From positions 1 to 64,000 of the forward strand of contig RHKK01000006.1 in NCBI GenBank assembly GCA_008363075.1: a stretch of DNA of 64,000 bases, given 5' to 3'. Shown one piece after another: positions 1-8,477 of this stretch. Position 1 is the first letter of the stretch, and the number at the start of each line of letters is the position of its first letter. Source of the DNA: Candidatus Uhrbacteria bacterium (lineage in GTDB: Bacteria; Patescibacteriota; Patescibacteriia; 2-12-FULL-60-25). The position numbers were made by a program, and so were the translations under genes. A model generated the notes under the pieces. The model was not told where the DNA came from. It did no database searches and saw only the letters and a program-made list of their open reading frames with translations.

Positions 1-210
1 CGCTCGGCGCTCCCCAAGATCGAAATCCACCGCCGCGAGGCCCACGGGGTGCCCCTCCTGGGCAGCGGCGCCATCGATGACGCGACGGTTCGCGCCCTGG
101 TGACCGATGACGACCGCTTGCACCCGGCGGTGCCCGTCGTCAGGCTGGACACGGAAGGATGGCTGGACACGCTCGCCGACCTCGTCGAACGCGGCGTCAT
201 GGGCCGCTGA
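1..210 (+). CDS. C-terminal fragment of an unidentified protein
   Basis: An open frame runs from the first base to a TGA at 208-210 and gives 69 residues. It begins RSALPKIEIH and ends LADLVERGVMGR. The codon bias matches the genes that follow. I do not recognise a family in this short tail. It overlaps the best-supported start of the next gene by about 50 bases, so either the downstream start is later or the genes are translationally coupled. Confidence 0.5.
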   Translation, partial: RSALPKIEIHRREAHGVPLLGSGAIDDATVRALVTDDDRLHPAVPVVRLDTEGWLDTLADLVERGVMGR

Positions 211-1751
211 GCCGCCGGCTCGCCCTCCTCGCCGTCGTCGTGGCGGGAGCGGCCTGTGGCGGCGGGCGGTCGCGCGTCACGGTCCACGCCGCGCCGCCAT
301 CGCGCGGCATGGACTCCGCCGCCGTGCGCGCCATCGATCCGGTCGTCGGGCATCGCAGCTTCCGGAACGCGACGTGGGGGATCCTGGTGGTGGACGCCGC
401 CTCCGGCGACACGGTCTACGCGAGAAACCCGGAGGCACTCCTGGTCCCGGCGTCGAATCAGAAGCTGATCACCGGCGCGGTGGCCCTGCACACCCTCGGG
501 CCCGCCTTCCGCTTCACCACGCTCGTCGCCGCCACGGGTCCCATCCGCCAGGGCACGCTGCAGGGCGACCTCGTCATCCTCGGCACCGGCGACCCGACCT
601 TCAGCGATCGCTTCCACGGCGACGCGCTGCGTCCCCTGCGGGCCATCGCGGACAGCCTGTACCGGCTCGGGATTCGTCGCGTCTCCGGCAGACTGGTGAG
701 CGGACTCGATGCTTTTCCGGACGCGTCCGTGGGACAGGGCTGGGCGTGGGACGACCTGGATCGTTCGTACGCCGCCGGAGTCGACGAACTGCTGCTCAAC
801 GAGGGCGTGACCCGCCTGCGGGTGGTCGGCGGCCCGGCCGATGGCGCGCCGGTGGAAGTGCGAACGGCGCCGGCTCGTACCTTCCCGCCTGTACGCGTTA
901 CCGCGCGGACGGCCGGCGGCGGCCAGCCGGAGGTCTGGGTCGCCCGTGATGACGGGAACGGCAGCACCCTGACCGTGGCCGGGCGGCTTCCACCGCGCGC
1001 GGTGGTGGAGCTGGAGGTCACCAACCGGAACCAGACGGTGGTCTTTCTCGAGGCGCTGCGGGAGGCGCTCACGGAGCGCGGGATTACGGTGGCCGGCGGC
1101 GTGACGCCGCGGCCGCTGGCTGGCGGCGGTGGCCTCGGGGGCGGGCCATCGGCGGAGTCCCGCGCGCGGCCCTCTCCCGGGCCCGGTCGCTCCACGCTGT
1201 TCTCGCTGGTGTCGCCGCCGCTGGCTCAGGTCCTTGCGGTCTTCCAGAAGTCCTCGGTCAACCAGATCGGCGAGGCGCTGCTCAAGACCCTGGGCCGCCT
1301 GCGCACCGGCTCCGGCACGTACGAAAGCGGAATCGACGCGGTGAAGCGCCAGCTGATCACGTGGGGCGCGGCCGCCGACGGATTCGTCGTGCGTGACGGA
1401 AGCGGCCTCTCGCGGCTCAACGTGGTCTCCGCGGAAACGCTGGTCCGCGTGCTCCTGCGGATGCGCCAGGACACGGCGTCCGCGACGTTCCTTGCCGCAC
1501 TTCCCGTCGCCGGGGTGGACGGCACCCTGGGCCGGCGGCTGGGCGGCGGACCGACGCGCGGAAACGTCCGCGCCAAGACCGGCTCGCTCGAACAGGTTCG
1601 CGCACTCTCCGGCTATGTTACCACCGCCGACGGGCGCCAACTGGCCTTTGCGGTGCTCTGCAACAACTGGACGGTGAGCGCCGAGACCGTGGAGACCGCG
1701 ATCGATGAGATTGTGCTGCGACTGGCCCGCCTGCGTCGCCCGGGCCGCTGA
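159..1751 (+). CDS. dacB: D-alanyl-D-alanine carboxypeptidase/endopeptidase, S13 (PBP4) family
   Basis: Penicillin-binding protein 4-type serine peptidase, acting on stem-peptide cross-links of peptidoglycan outside the membrane. All three active-site motifs are present: SNQK at residues 99-102, SVN in SSVNQIGEALLK, and KTG in RAKTGSLEQVRALSG near residue 470. The N terminus is Arg-rich, followed by a hydrophobic stretch (LALLAVVVAGAAC), which suggests a signal peptide or a poor lipobox ending at Cys33. The length of 530 aa is normal for the family. The stop abuts the moeA start with no gap. The ATG at 159 overlaps the upstream fragment; no better ATG is seen. Confidence 0.9.
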   Translation: MAGHARRPRRTRRHGPLSRRLALLAVVVAGAACGGGRSRVTVHAAPPSRGMDSAAVRAIDPVVGHRSFRNATWGILVVDAASGDTVYARNPEALLVPASNQKLITGAVALHTLGPAFRFTTLVAATGPIRQGTLQGDLVILGTGDPTFSDRFHGDALRPLRAIADSLYRLGIRRVSGRLVSGLDAFPDASVGQGWAWDDLDRSYAAGVDELLLNEGVTRLRVVGGPADGAPVEVRTAPARTFPPVRVTARTAGGGQPEVWVARDDGNGSTLTVAGRLPPRAVVELEVTNRNQTVVFLEALREALTERGITVAGGVTPRPLAGGGGLGGGPSAESRARPSPGPGRSTLFSLVSPPLAQVLAVFQKSSVNQIGEALLKTLGRLRTGSGTYESGIDAVKRQLITWGAAADGFVVRDGSGLSRLNVVSAETLVRVLLRMRQDTASATFLAALPVAGVDGTLGRRLGGGPTRGNVRAKTGSLEQVRALSGYVTTADGRQLAFAVLCNNWTVSAETVETAIDEIVLRLARLRRPGR

Positions 1752-3002
1752 ATGCTGAGCGTCCCGGAGGCGGTCGCGCGGATCCTCGCCGGGATCGAGT
1801 CCGGCCCGGTGGAGCGCGTCGGCCTGCTCGACGCCCTGGGCCGCGTGCTCGCGGTGGATGCGGTCGCGCCCTACACGCTGCCGCAGTGGGACAACTCGGC
1901 GATGGACGGCTACGCGGTGCGGGCCGCTGACATCGCCACGGCGTCGCCGCAATCGCCGGTCACGCTGTCCGTGCTCGAGACCGTGGCGGCCGGCGCGTTT
2001 CCCAGCCGTCCGGTCGGCGCCGGCCAGGCGATCCGGATCATGACCGGTGCTCCGCTCCCGGACGGCGCGGACACGGTGGTGCGGGTCGAGGACACCGACG
2101 GCGGCACCGAACGCGTCGAGATCCGCAACGCCCGCGATGCGCGCAAGAACATCCGGCCGCGTGGCGAGGACTTCCGCGAGGGGTCGGTGGTGATTCGGGC
2201 CGGCACGCCACTCGCCGCCGCGCAGCTGGGCGTCCTCGCCAGCCTCGGGTACGCCGAGGTGGCCGTGCACCGGCGTCCGGTGGTCGCGATCGCCGGTTCC
2301 GGCGACGAACTGGTCGACCTGGACCGTTTCGACGAGGTCGTGGCGGGGCGGAAGATCGTCGGGTCGAACCGGTACACGCTGGACGCCCTGGTCCGGCAGG
2401 CCGGCGGGGTGCCGGTGCACCTCGGGAATGCGCCCGATGCGCCCGAGGCGCTGCGGGCGGTCCTCGAGCGGTCCCGCGGGTGCGATCTCCTCATCACCTC
2501 GGCGGGGGCGTCGGTGGGCGAGTTCGACTACACGCGCCAGGTGCTCGAGTCGTTAGGTGCCCGGCTCGACTTCTGGCGCGTGCGCATGCGGCCGGGCGCG
2601 CCGCTCGGGTTCGGGCGCTTGGGGGCCATGCCCTGGATCGGCCTGCCGGGGAACCCCGTGTCGGCCATGGTCACGTTCGAGCTCTTCGCGCGCCCCGTCG
2701 TCCGCCGCCTCCTCGGCCACCGGCGCCTGCACCGGCGGCCCCTCCCGGCGGTGCTCGAGGAACCGGTGGCGATCGGCGCCCGCCTGACGCATTTCCTGCG
2801 CGCGATCACCGGCGTCGCGCCCGACGGGCGCCTGACCGCGCGGCTCACGGGGCCGCAGGGGAGCGGCATCCTCACGTCGATGTCCAGCGCCAACGCGCTG
2901 CTCGTCGTCCCCGAGGATCGCCCGCGCGCCGAGGCCGGCGAGGTGCTCAACGTCCTGCCCCTGTCGGAGGATGCCCAGCTCGCCGACGCCTTCTCGCTGT
3001 GA
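1752..3002 (+). CDS. moeA: Molybdopterin molybdenumtransferase MoeA
   Basis: MoeA inserts molybdate into adenylated molybdopterin in the cytoplasm, the last general step of molybdenum cofactor synthesis. The family signature DNSAMDGYAVRA is at residues 47-58. RIMTGAPLPDGADTVV and the MoaB-like domain with TSAGASVGEFDYT and GLPGNPVSAMV follow in the normal order. The length of 416 aa is typical. The ATG follows the previous stop directly. The stop overlaps the GTG of the methyltransferase gene, so the three genes are probably one operon. No molybdoenzyme is visible in the window to explain the need for the cofactor. Confidence 0.95.
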   Translation: MLSVPEAVARILAGIESGPVERVGLLDALGRVLAVDAVAPYTLPQWDNSAMDGYAVRAADIATASPQSPVTLSVLETVAAGAFPSRPVGAGQAIRIMTGAPLPDGADTVVRVEDTDGGTERVEIRNARDARKNIRPRGEDFREGSVVIRAGTPLAAAQLGVLASLGYAEVAVHRRPVVAIAGSGDELVDLDRFDEVVAGRKIVGSNRYTLDALVRQAGGVPVHLGNAPDAPEALRAVLERSRGCDLLITSAGASVGEFDYTRQVLESLGARLDFWRVRMRPGAPLGFGRLGAMPWIGLPGNPVSAMVTFELFARPVVRRLLGHRRLHRRPLPAVLEEPVAIGARLTHFLRAITGVAPDGRLTARLTGPQGSGILTSMSSANALLVVPEDRPRAEAGEVLNVLPLSEDAQLADAFSL

Positions 3003-3661
3003 GCGCCGACGACGATCGCGACACGCTCGCGCGATTCGACAGCCGGACGACGGCGCTGGAGGTGCAGGGCGAGATCCTCTCGATCCGACATCCGGCGGAC
3101 GCGGAGTCGCTCATCGACGCGGGCGCCTTCGCGCGAGACGAACGCCTGCCGTACTGGGCCGACGTCTGGCCGTCGTCCCTGGCGCTGGCGCGCCGCGTGG
3201 CTGCGCTCGACGGCCGGCACCGGCGGCTGGTGGAGCTGGGATGCGGCGTGGGCCTGGTCGCGGCGGCGGCGCTGCGCGCCGGATTCGACGTGACCGCGAC
3301 CGACTACTACGAGGAAGCGCTGGCCTTTGCGCGGGCGAACGGCCGGGCCAACGCCGGGCGTGCGCCCGAGACCCGGCTGGTCGACTGGCGCGACCCGCCG
3401 GCGGCGCTCGGCCCGTTCGATCTCGTCGTCGCAGCGGACGTGTTGTACGAGCGGCCCCACGGCCCCCTGGTCGCGCGCCTCATCGGGCGGGTTCTGGGCC
3501 CGGCCGGGACCGCGCTCGTGGCCGACCCCGGTCGCGTGGGCTCGTCGCCGTTTCTCGATGCGCTGGCCGAGGCCGGGCTGCGGCGCCGGGGTGCGTCGGT
3601 CGTGACGGTCGCGATGGCGGGCCGCGAGCACGCCATCACGATCCACGAGATCGTGCACTGA
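2999..3661 (+). CDS. Class I SAM-dependent methyltransferase, METTL16/20-like (ETF-beta lysine methyltransferase-like)
   Basis: A 220-aa protein starting at GTG 2999, which overlaps the moeA TGA. The order of motifs is LPYWADVWPSSLALAR, then the SAM-binding loop VELGCGVGLVAAAALRAG, then DVTATDYYEEAL, then FDLVVAADVLYE. This arrangement (PYWA.VWPS.. then ELGCGVG) is that of the Methyltransf_16 group, which contains the protein lysine methyltransferase acting on the electron transfer flavoprotein beta subunit. etfB lies 4 kb away on the other strand. The methyltransferase fold is clear; the ETF substrate is an inference from family and neighbourhood. Confidence 0.8.
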   Translation: MSADDDRDTLARFDSRTTALEVQGEILSIRHPADAESLIDAGAFARDERLPYWADVWPSSLALARRVAALDGRHRRLVELGCGVGLVAAAALRAGFDVTATDYYEEALAFARANGRANAGRAPETRLVDWRDPPAALGPFDLVVAADVLYERPHGPLVARLIGRVLGPAGTALVADPGRVGSSPFLDALAEAGLRRRGASVVTVAMAGREHAITIHEIVH

Positions 3662-3716
3662 TGTGCGAACGCCGGCCCCCGGACGGGAGCCGGCGCCGGC
3701 ATTCGCTGTGGAACGC

Positions 3717-4169
3717 CTACTTCCTGTTGGCGCACCCCTGGGCCTGCGTGTTGATGTCGCGCCCGCCCTGCCGACCCGTCAGCCAGACCTGGGCCATGTG
3801 GGTGTACGTCCCGCCCTTGCTGTCGGAGCAGCTGGCCATGGCCAGGCTGATGGAGATCCGGATCGTGTCCTTGCCCACCATCAGCGACTCGTAGTCGCTG
3901 ATGGCGCCGGTGACGTTAGGCGCCTTGAACTCGAAGGTCAGCGAATCGCGGCCCCGCGGGCGGTAGACGATCCCGGCGGCGGAGATATCGCCGCTCCAGG
4001 ATCCGTCCTTGGCCACGAGCGTGAAGGCCTCCGGGGGCGGTGGAGGCGCCGCGGCGGCCGCGGCGGCGGAATCGGCGTTCGGGGCGGCTTCGCCGCCGCC
4101 GCACGCTGCCAGGACAGAGACGACCGCCAGCGCGGTCAGCACGTTGAAGGAGGCAGGCAGGGTACGCAT
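3717..4169 (-). CDS. Small secreted lipoprotein of unknown function
   Basis: A 150-aa protein beginning MRTLPASFNVLTALAV with a clear lipobox LAAC, then an Ala/Pro-rich linker and a compact domain ending NTQAQGCANRK. The ATG at 4169 was chosen because a GGAG ribosome-binding site (CCTGGAGAACGC) lies just upstream and the signal peptide begins there; a longer frame exists but has no signal. I do not recognise the domain. It stands alone between the methyltransferase and the ETF oxidoreductase genes. Confidence 0.7.
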   Translation of the reverse strand: MRTLPASFNVLTALAVVSVLAACGGGEAAPNADSAAAAAAAPPPPPEAFTLVAKDGSWSGDISAAGIVYRPRGRDSLTFEFKAPNVTGAISDYESLMVGKDTIRISISLAMASCSDSKGGTYTHMAQVWLTGRQGGRDINTQAQGCANRK

Positions 4170-4384
4170 TGCGTTCTCCAGGTCGCTCGACCAAGGGTTG
4201 TCGGGTCCCCATCCTTCGGGGGAGCAGCAAAAAGATGTGATCCGGAAGGCGGCGGGGCAATGCGCCGCGCGGCGTATCGCCGAGTTCACAGGACGCGCGG
4301 GACGCCGCGGGTCCGCCCCGACCCCGGGCGCCGGACGCCGCCGGCGCGCTCCGGCTCGAACCCTCTCCCTCGGGTGCGCGCGAG

Positions 4385-6442
4385 CTATCCGGGGGCGCGC
4401 ACGAGCCGCTCCGCCACCACCTCGGCGATATCGAGCACCGGGACCTCGCTCCCCAGCGTCCGCGCCCCGTCGGACACCATGGTCAGACAGAAGGGGCACG
4501 CGACCGCCAGGCGGTCTGCGCCGGTGGCGAGCAGTTCCTCCGTCCGCTCCACGTTGATGCGTTTTCCCGTTCGTTCCTCCATGAACATTCGCCCGCCGCC
4601 CGCACCGCAGCAGAGCCCGCGATCGCGCGTGCGCTCCGGTTCGGCCAGTCGCACCACCGGAAGCGCGCGACGGATCGTCTCCCGGGGCGCGTCGTACACG
4701 TCGTTGTACCGCCCGAGGTAGCAGCTGTCGTGGAACGCGACCGTCAGACGGCGCCCATCCTCGCTGTCGAGGGGCACCTTCCCCTCCGCCAGCAGTCGCG
4801 CCAGGAACTCCGAGTGGTGGATCACGTCGAACACGCCCCCGAACTGCGGGAACTCCTTCCCCATCTGATGGAAGCAGTGCGGGCAGCTGGTGACCACCGT
4901 CGTGACGCCGTACCCGTTGAGCGTCCCGATCGCCTGTTTCGCCAGCATCTGGTAGAGGTACTCGTTGCCCAGGCGCCGGGCCGGGTCGCCATGACAGCTC
5001 TCCTCCTGGCCAAGAATGGCGAACCGAACGCCCGCGGCCTTGAGGATTCGCGCGAACGCCACGGTCACCTTTTTCGCGCGGTCGTCGAACGAGCCCATGC
5101 AGCCGACCCAGAAGAGCACGTCGGGGCGTTCACCGCGCGCCGCCAGCTCGGCCATCGTCGGAACGTCCATGCCCTCGGCCCACGCCGCGCGGTCGGACGG
5201 CTGGAAGGCCCACGGCGATCCGTTCCGCTCCAGGGACTCGAACGCCGGCATGACCTCCTCGGGGAATCGCGATTCCGTGAGCACCAGGCCGCGGCGCAGT
5301 TCGTTGATGATCTCGAGCTGGTCGATGGAGACCGGGCACTCGTGGACGCAGGCGCGGCACGAGGTGCAGGCCCAGAGCTCCGCCTCGGTGATGAACGAGT
5401 CGGTGAGCCGCCGATCGCCGGCGTGCGGGGATGGCGGGGCCCCGAACAACGGCTCGGCGAATGCGTCGCGGCCGGCGACGATGGCGGGGGCGACTTCGCC
5501 CAGCCGTTCGCGCGTGTTGATCACGATCTTGCGCGGCGAGAGCGGCTTCCCGGTGAGGTGCGCCGGGCAGACCGACGTGCAGCGGCCGCACTCGGTGCAG
5601 CTGAAGCCGTCCAGCAGGTTCTTCCACGTGAGGTGCGTGATGTCGGCCGCGCCGAACTGCTCGGTCTCCGCCCCGAGATCCATCGGCCGCATCGCCCCGA
5701 TGGCTCCGGGTCCGCTGGTGTTGGAGAGGAAGGTGTTCGGCAGCGAGACGATGACGTGCAGGTGCTTCGAGTACGGCAGGTAGTTCAGGAAGCCAAGCAG
5801 GAGCAGGGCGTGCGCCCACCAGTTCACGTCGCGCGCCACCGCGGCGGCGCCGGGCGACACCCACGCGAGCGCGCCCGCGACCGGGCCGGAGACCGGTTGC
5901 AGCCCCATGGGCAGGTGCGGCTCGACGACGCGAGCGAAGGCCGCGGTGAGGATCAGCGTCACCATGAGCCCCGCGATCATCGAGAGGATGAGGACGGCGT
6001 CGCCGGAATGGACGTTGTCGCCCTGCAGCCGCGCCGGCTTCACCACGAGCCGCCGGTACAGGAGGACCGACACCGCCACGAGCACGAAGGCGGCAAAGCC
6101 TTCCTGCGAGAGAACGAAGAGGGCGTGGAGCGGGCCGGGGAGGATCCGCTCGAACGACCACGAGGGGACCACGCCGGCGATGAGGATCTCGATGCTCCCG
6201 GCGGTGAGCACCACGAAACCCCAGAAGACCAGCGCGTGCAGCGGCCCCGCCACCGGGTCGCGGAGGATCTTGCGCTGCGCGATGCCTATCGAGAGGAGGT
6301 TCCAGGCGCGGCGCGGGAGGTCGTTCCAGCGCGGCTCATCCTTGCCGATCCGCAGGAACCGGTAGAGCCGCTGCGCGCTGTACGAGAAGGCGGCGACCGC
6401 CAGCGTGAGGACGACGAGGAAGGCGACGTTGGACGGGCCCAT
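4385..6442 (-). CDS. Membrane FeS/cytochrome b oxidoreductase, probable ETF:(mena)quinone oxidoreductase (EMO type)
   Basis: A 685-aa fusion. About 230 N-terminal residues carry roughly five membrane helices like the NarI/HdrE cytochrome b domain. Two 4Fe-4S motifs follow, CTECGRCTSVCP and CTSCRACVHECP, then two CCG-type domains (CPHCFHQMGKEFP; HDSCYLGRYNDVYD; GLCCGAGGGRMFMEE). Established knowledge: proteins of this build, encoded with etfBA, pass electrons from ETF to menaquinone during beta-oxidation. Here it lies directly downstream of etfB-etfA on the same strand, about 100 bases after etfA, which supports that role. HdrD-like heterodisulfide or lactate oxidoreductases share parts of this architecture, so the substrate is inferred. 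Confidence 0.88.
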   Translation of the reverse strand: MGPSNVAFLVVLTLAVAAFSYSAQRLYRFLRIGKDEPRWNDLPRRAWNLLSIGIAQRKILRDPVAGPLHALVFWGFVVLTAGSIEILIAGVVPSWSFERILPGPLHALFVLSQEGFAAFVLVAVSVLLYRRLVVKPARLQGDNVHSGDAVLILSMIAGLMVTLILTAAFARVVEPHLPMGLQPVSGPVAGALAWVSPGAAAVARDVNWWAHALLLLGFLNYLPYSKHLHVIVSLPNTFLSNTSGPGAIGAMRPMDLGAETEQFGAADITHLTWKNLLDGFSCTECGRCTSVCPAHLTGKPLSPRKIVINTRERLGEVAPAIVAGRDAFAEPLFGAPPSPHAGDRRLTDSFITEAELWACTSCRACVHECPVSIDQLEIINELRRGLVLTESRFPEEVMPAFESLERNGSPWAFQPSDRAAWAEGMDVPTMAELAARGERPDVLFWVGCMGSFDDRAKKVTVAFARILKAAGVRFAILGQEESCHGDPARRLGNEYLYQMLAKQAIGTLNGYGVTTVVTSCPHCFHQMGKEFPQFGGVFDVIHHSEFLARLLAEGKVPLDSEDGRRLTVAFHDSCYLGRYNDVYDAPRETIRRALPVVRLAEPERTRDRGLCCGAGGGRMFMEERTGKRINVERTEELLATGADRLAVACPFCLTMVSDGARTLGSEVPVLDIAEVVAERLVRAPG

Positions 6443-6542
6443 GGCGCTAAGGTAGGCCGGGACATCCTCGAAACACAGAGCCCGCGGAGCCGGGACGCCC
6501 CGTCCCGCCCGCCGCGGGCTCCGGGTGCAACGGGGTCACGAA

Positions 6543-7523
6543 CTAGCCCTTGCTCCGGGCTTCGCGAATCGCCGCCGTGAGCGCCGGCACGACCTCGAAT
6601 ACGTCGCCGACGATGCCATAGTCGGCCACCTTGAAGATCGGCGCGTCCCGGTCCTTGTTGATCGCCACGATCGTCCGCGAGGTGCGCATCCCGGCCAGGT
6701 GCTGGATCGCCCCCGAGATGCCGACCGCCACGTACAGGTCCGGACTGACCTGCCGCCCCGTCTGCCCGATCTGGTCGCTGTGCGGACGCCAGCCCTCGTC
6801 GGTCACGGCGCGCGTGGCGCCCACCGCCGCATTCCCGAATGCGGCCGCCAGTTCCTCGACGAGCCTGAAGTGTTCGGCCGCCTTGAGCCCGCGCCCGCCG
6901 CTCACGATTACCGGCGCCTCCGTGAGGTCGAGCTTCCTGGCGTCGCCGCGGATCGTCTCGGTTACGACCACGCGGGAGGCCGCTGGATCTCCCACCGCGG
7001 CCGCCGATTCCACGCGGCCGGCCCCGGGCGCCGCCGCGGGAGCGACGGCCCCCGGCCGCATCGACACCACGGCCGGCGTGGCCGCGAGGCGCAGCGTCGC
7101 GACGATCTTCCCCGCGTAGACGTAGTGCGTGACCACCACGGCATCGCCCTCGGCGCGCACGGACAGCGCGTCGGACGCGATCGGTACGCCGAGCCGCGCG
7201 GCAACCCGCGGCGCGAGATCCTTCCCCTGCGCCGATGCCGGGAGCAGCACCACGGGGTAGCTCCCCGCCCTCGCCCGCTCCGCGACCAGCGCCGCCAGCG
7301 CCTCGGCATTGTACGGGTCGAGGGCGGCGTGCTCGGTGACGAAGATCGCGTCGGCGCCGTGGGCCGCCAGCGACGGCGCCTGACCGGCGATCCCCGGCGC
7401 TCCCGCGAGCACGGCGTGCACCTCGCCGCCGGCGGCCAGCGAGCGCGCGGCGGAGAGCAGTTCGAGCGCGACCTTGCGCACCTCGCCGGCGCGCGATTCG
7501 GCAACGACCAGAACGTTCGGCAT
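6543..7523 (-). CDS. etfA: Electron transfer flavoprotein alpha subunit
   Basis: A 326-aa FAD-carrying subunit of ETF. The C-terminal FAD domain signature is intact: [15 protein letters not shown], then [22 protein letters not shown], then [16 protein letters not shown] and [13 protein letters not shown]. The N-terminal domain begins [13 protein letters not shown]. Its ATG at 7523-7521 overlaps the etfB stop (TGATG), so the two subunits are translationally coupled. It would accept electrons from the acyl-CoA dehydrogenase encoded at 12.9 kb and deliver them to the membrane oxidoreductase downstream. Confidence 0.96.
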   Translation of the reverse strand: MPNVLVVAESRAGEVRKVALELLSAARSLAAGGEVHAVLAGAPGIAGQAPSLAAHGADAIFVTEHAALDPYNAEALAALVAERARAGSYPVVLLPASAQGKDLAPRVAARLGVPIASDALSVRAEGDAVVVTHYVYAGKIVATLRLAATPAVVSMRPGAVAPAAAPGAGRVESAAAVGDPAASRVVVTETIRGDARKLDLTEAPVIVSGGRGLKAAEHFRLVEELAAAFGNAAVGATRAVTDEGWRPHSDQIGQTGRQVSPDLYVAVGISGAIQHLAGMRTSRTIVAINKDRDAPIFKVADYGIVGDVFEVVPALTAAIREARSKG

Positions 7524-8275
7524 CAGAGGACCTTGGCCTCCTGCTGGAGCAACCGGACCAGCTCGGGGACCGCCGCCGCGCCTTCGCCCACGATCCGCCC
7601 CGCCTGGCGCTCCGGAGGGAGCTCCAGCTTCGTGATCGTCAGGCGCGCCGGGCCGAGCTGCGCCGGCCTGACGTCCATCGGCTTCTTTTTGGCGGCCATG
7701 ATGCCCTTGAGGGACGGGTACCGGGGCCGCGCGATCCCTTCGTCGATGGAAGCCGCCGCCGGCAGCGGGAACGAGACCAGCTCCGCCCCTCCCTCGACCT
7801 CGCGCCGGGCCGATCCCCGCCCCGCCGCGAACGACAGCTTCGTGCACGCCTGCACCATCGGGATGCCTAACAACTCGGCGGTCATCAGGCCGACCGCGCC
7901 GCTGGCGCTGTCGGCGGCATGCTTGCCGAACAGGATCAGGTCGAATCCGCCGTCCCGGAGCTCCGCCGCCAGCGCCTGCGCGATCGCGTAGCCGTCGGCG
8001 GGCACCGCGTCGCACCGGAGGTGCACCGCCCGGCTCGCCCCCATCGACAGCGCCTTGCGGAGCGTCTCCTGGACGGCGTCCGGCCCGAGCGAGATGACCA
8101 CCACCTCGCCGGCCCCCAGTCCCTCCATCGTCTGGAGCGCGAACTCGACGGCGTACCCGTCGAAGTCGGACATGTCGAACTTGAGCCCGGTCTCGTCCAC
8201 GGCCGTCCCGGACGGGGCGATCCTGAACTTCACGTCCATCTCCGGGACGCGCTTGATGCAGACGGCGATCTTCAC
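7523..8275 (-). CDS. etfB: Electron transfer flavoprotein beta subunit
   Basis: A 250-aa AMP-binding subunit of ETF. It starts at GTG 8275 as (V/M)KIAVCIKRVPEMDVKF. Family features include FDMSDFDGYAVEFAL, LILFGKHAADSASGAVGLMTAELLG and the recognition-loop region RPRYPSLKGIMAAKKKPMD. The normal length is about 250 aa. No ATG fits; GTG gives the conserved N terminus. The Lys-rich recognition loop (AAKKKP) is the part methylated by ETF-beta methyltransferases in other organisms, which matters because such a methyltransferase-like gene lies at 2,999-3,661. Confidence 0.96.
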   Translation of the reverse strand: MKIAVCIKRVPEMDVKFRIAPSGTAVDETGLKFDMSDFDGYAVEFALQTMEGLGAGEVVVISLGPDAVQETLRKALSMGASRAVHLRCDAVPADGYAIAQALAAELRDGGFDLILFGKHAADSASGAVGLMTAELLGIPMVQACTKLSFAAGRGSARREVEGGAELVSFPLPAAASIDEGIARPRYPSLKGIMAAKKKPMDVRPAQLGPARLTITKLELPPERQAGRIVGEGAAAVPELVRLLQQEAKVL

Positions 8276-8421
8276 GGGTTCGCGGTTGGCGTTGGCGGAC
8301 CGGAAAGGTAATGGCCTGCCCGCGTGGACCGAGAGCGAGCGCCCCCGCCGGCGGCTCCCCCGGCCCGTGATTCCCTGACCCGCCCGCGTGCCGCCGTCGC
8401 GCGCCCCCGCGACCGCAATCC

Positions 8422-8450
8422 TTGATGTTTGAAGTATTCGGACGTACCAT
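8422..8450 (+). promoter_or_regulatory. Sigma70-type promoter of the CoA-ester monooxygenase operon
   Basis: TTGATG (8422-8427), a 17-base spacer and TACCAT (8445-8450) lie in the 200-base gap between divergent etfB and the monooxygenase gene. The predicted start would be about 20 bases before the GTG at 8478. The imperfect inverted pair TTTGAA-gta-TTCGGA in the spacer could be an operator for the MarR regulator encoded downstream; that is inference. Confidence 0.5.
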
Positions 8451-8477
8451 CTGCGCGACACTTCGGGAGCCACGCGC

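Noticed and set aside
4730-6580. Long plus-strand open frame of 616 codons
   Set aside because: Antisense shadow of the oxidoreductase gene; Arg/Glu/His-rich with no domain.
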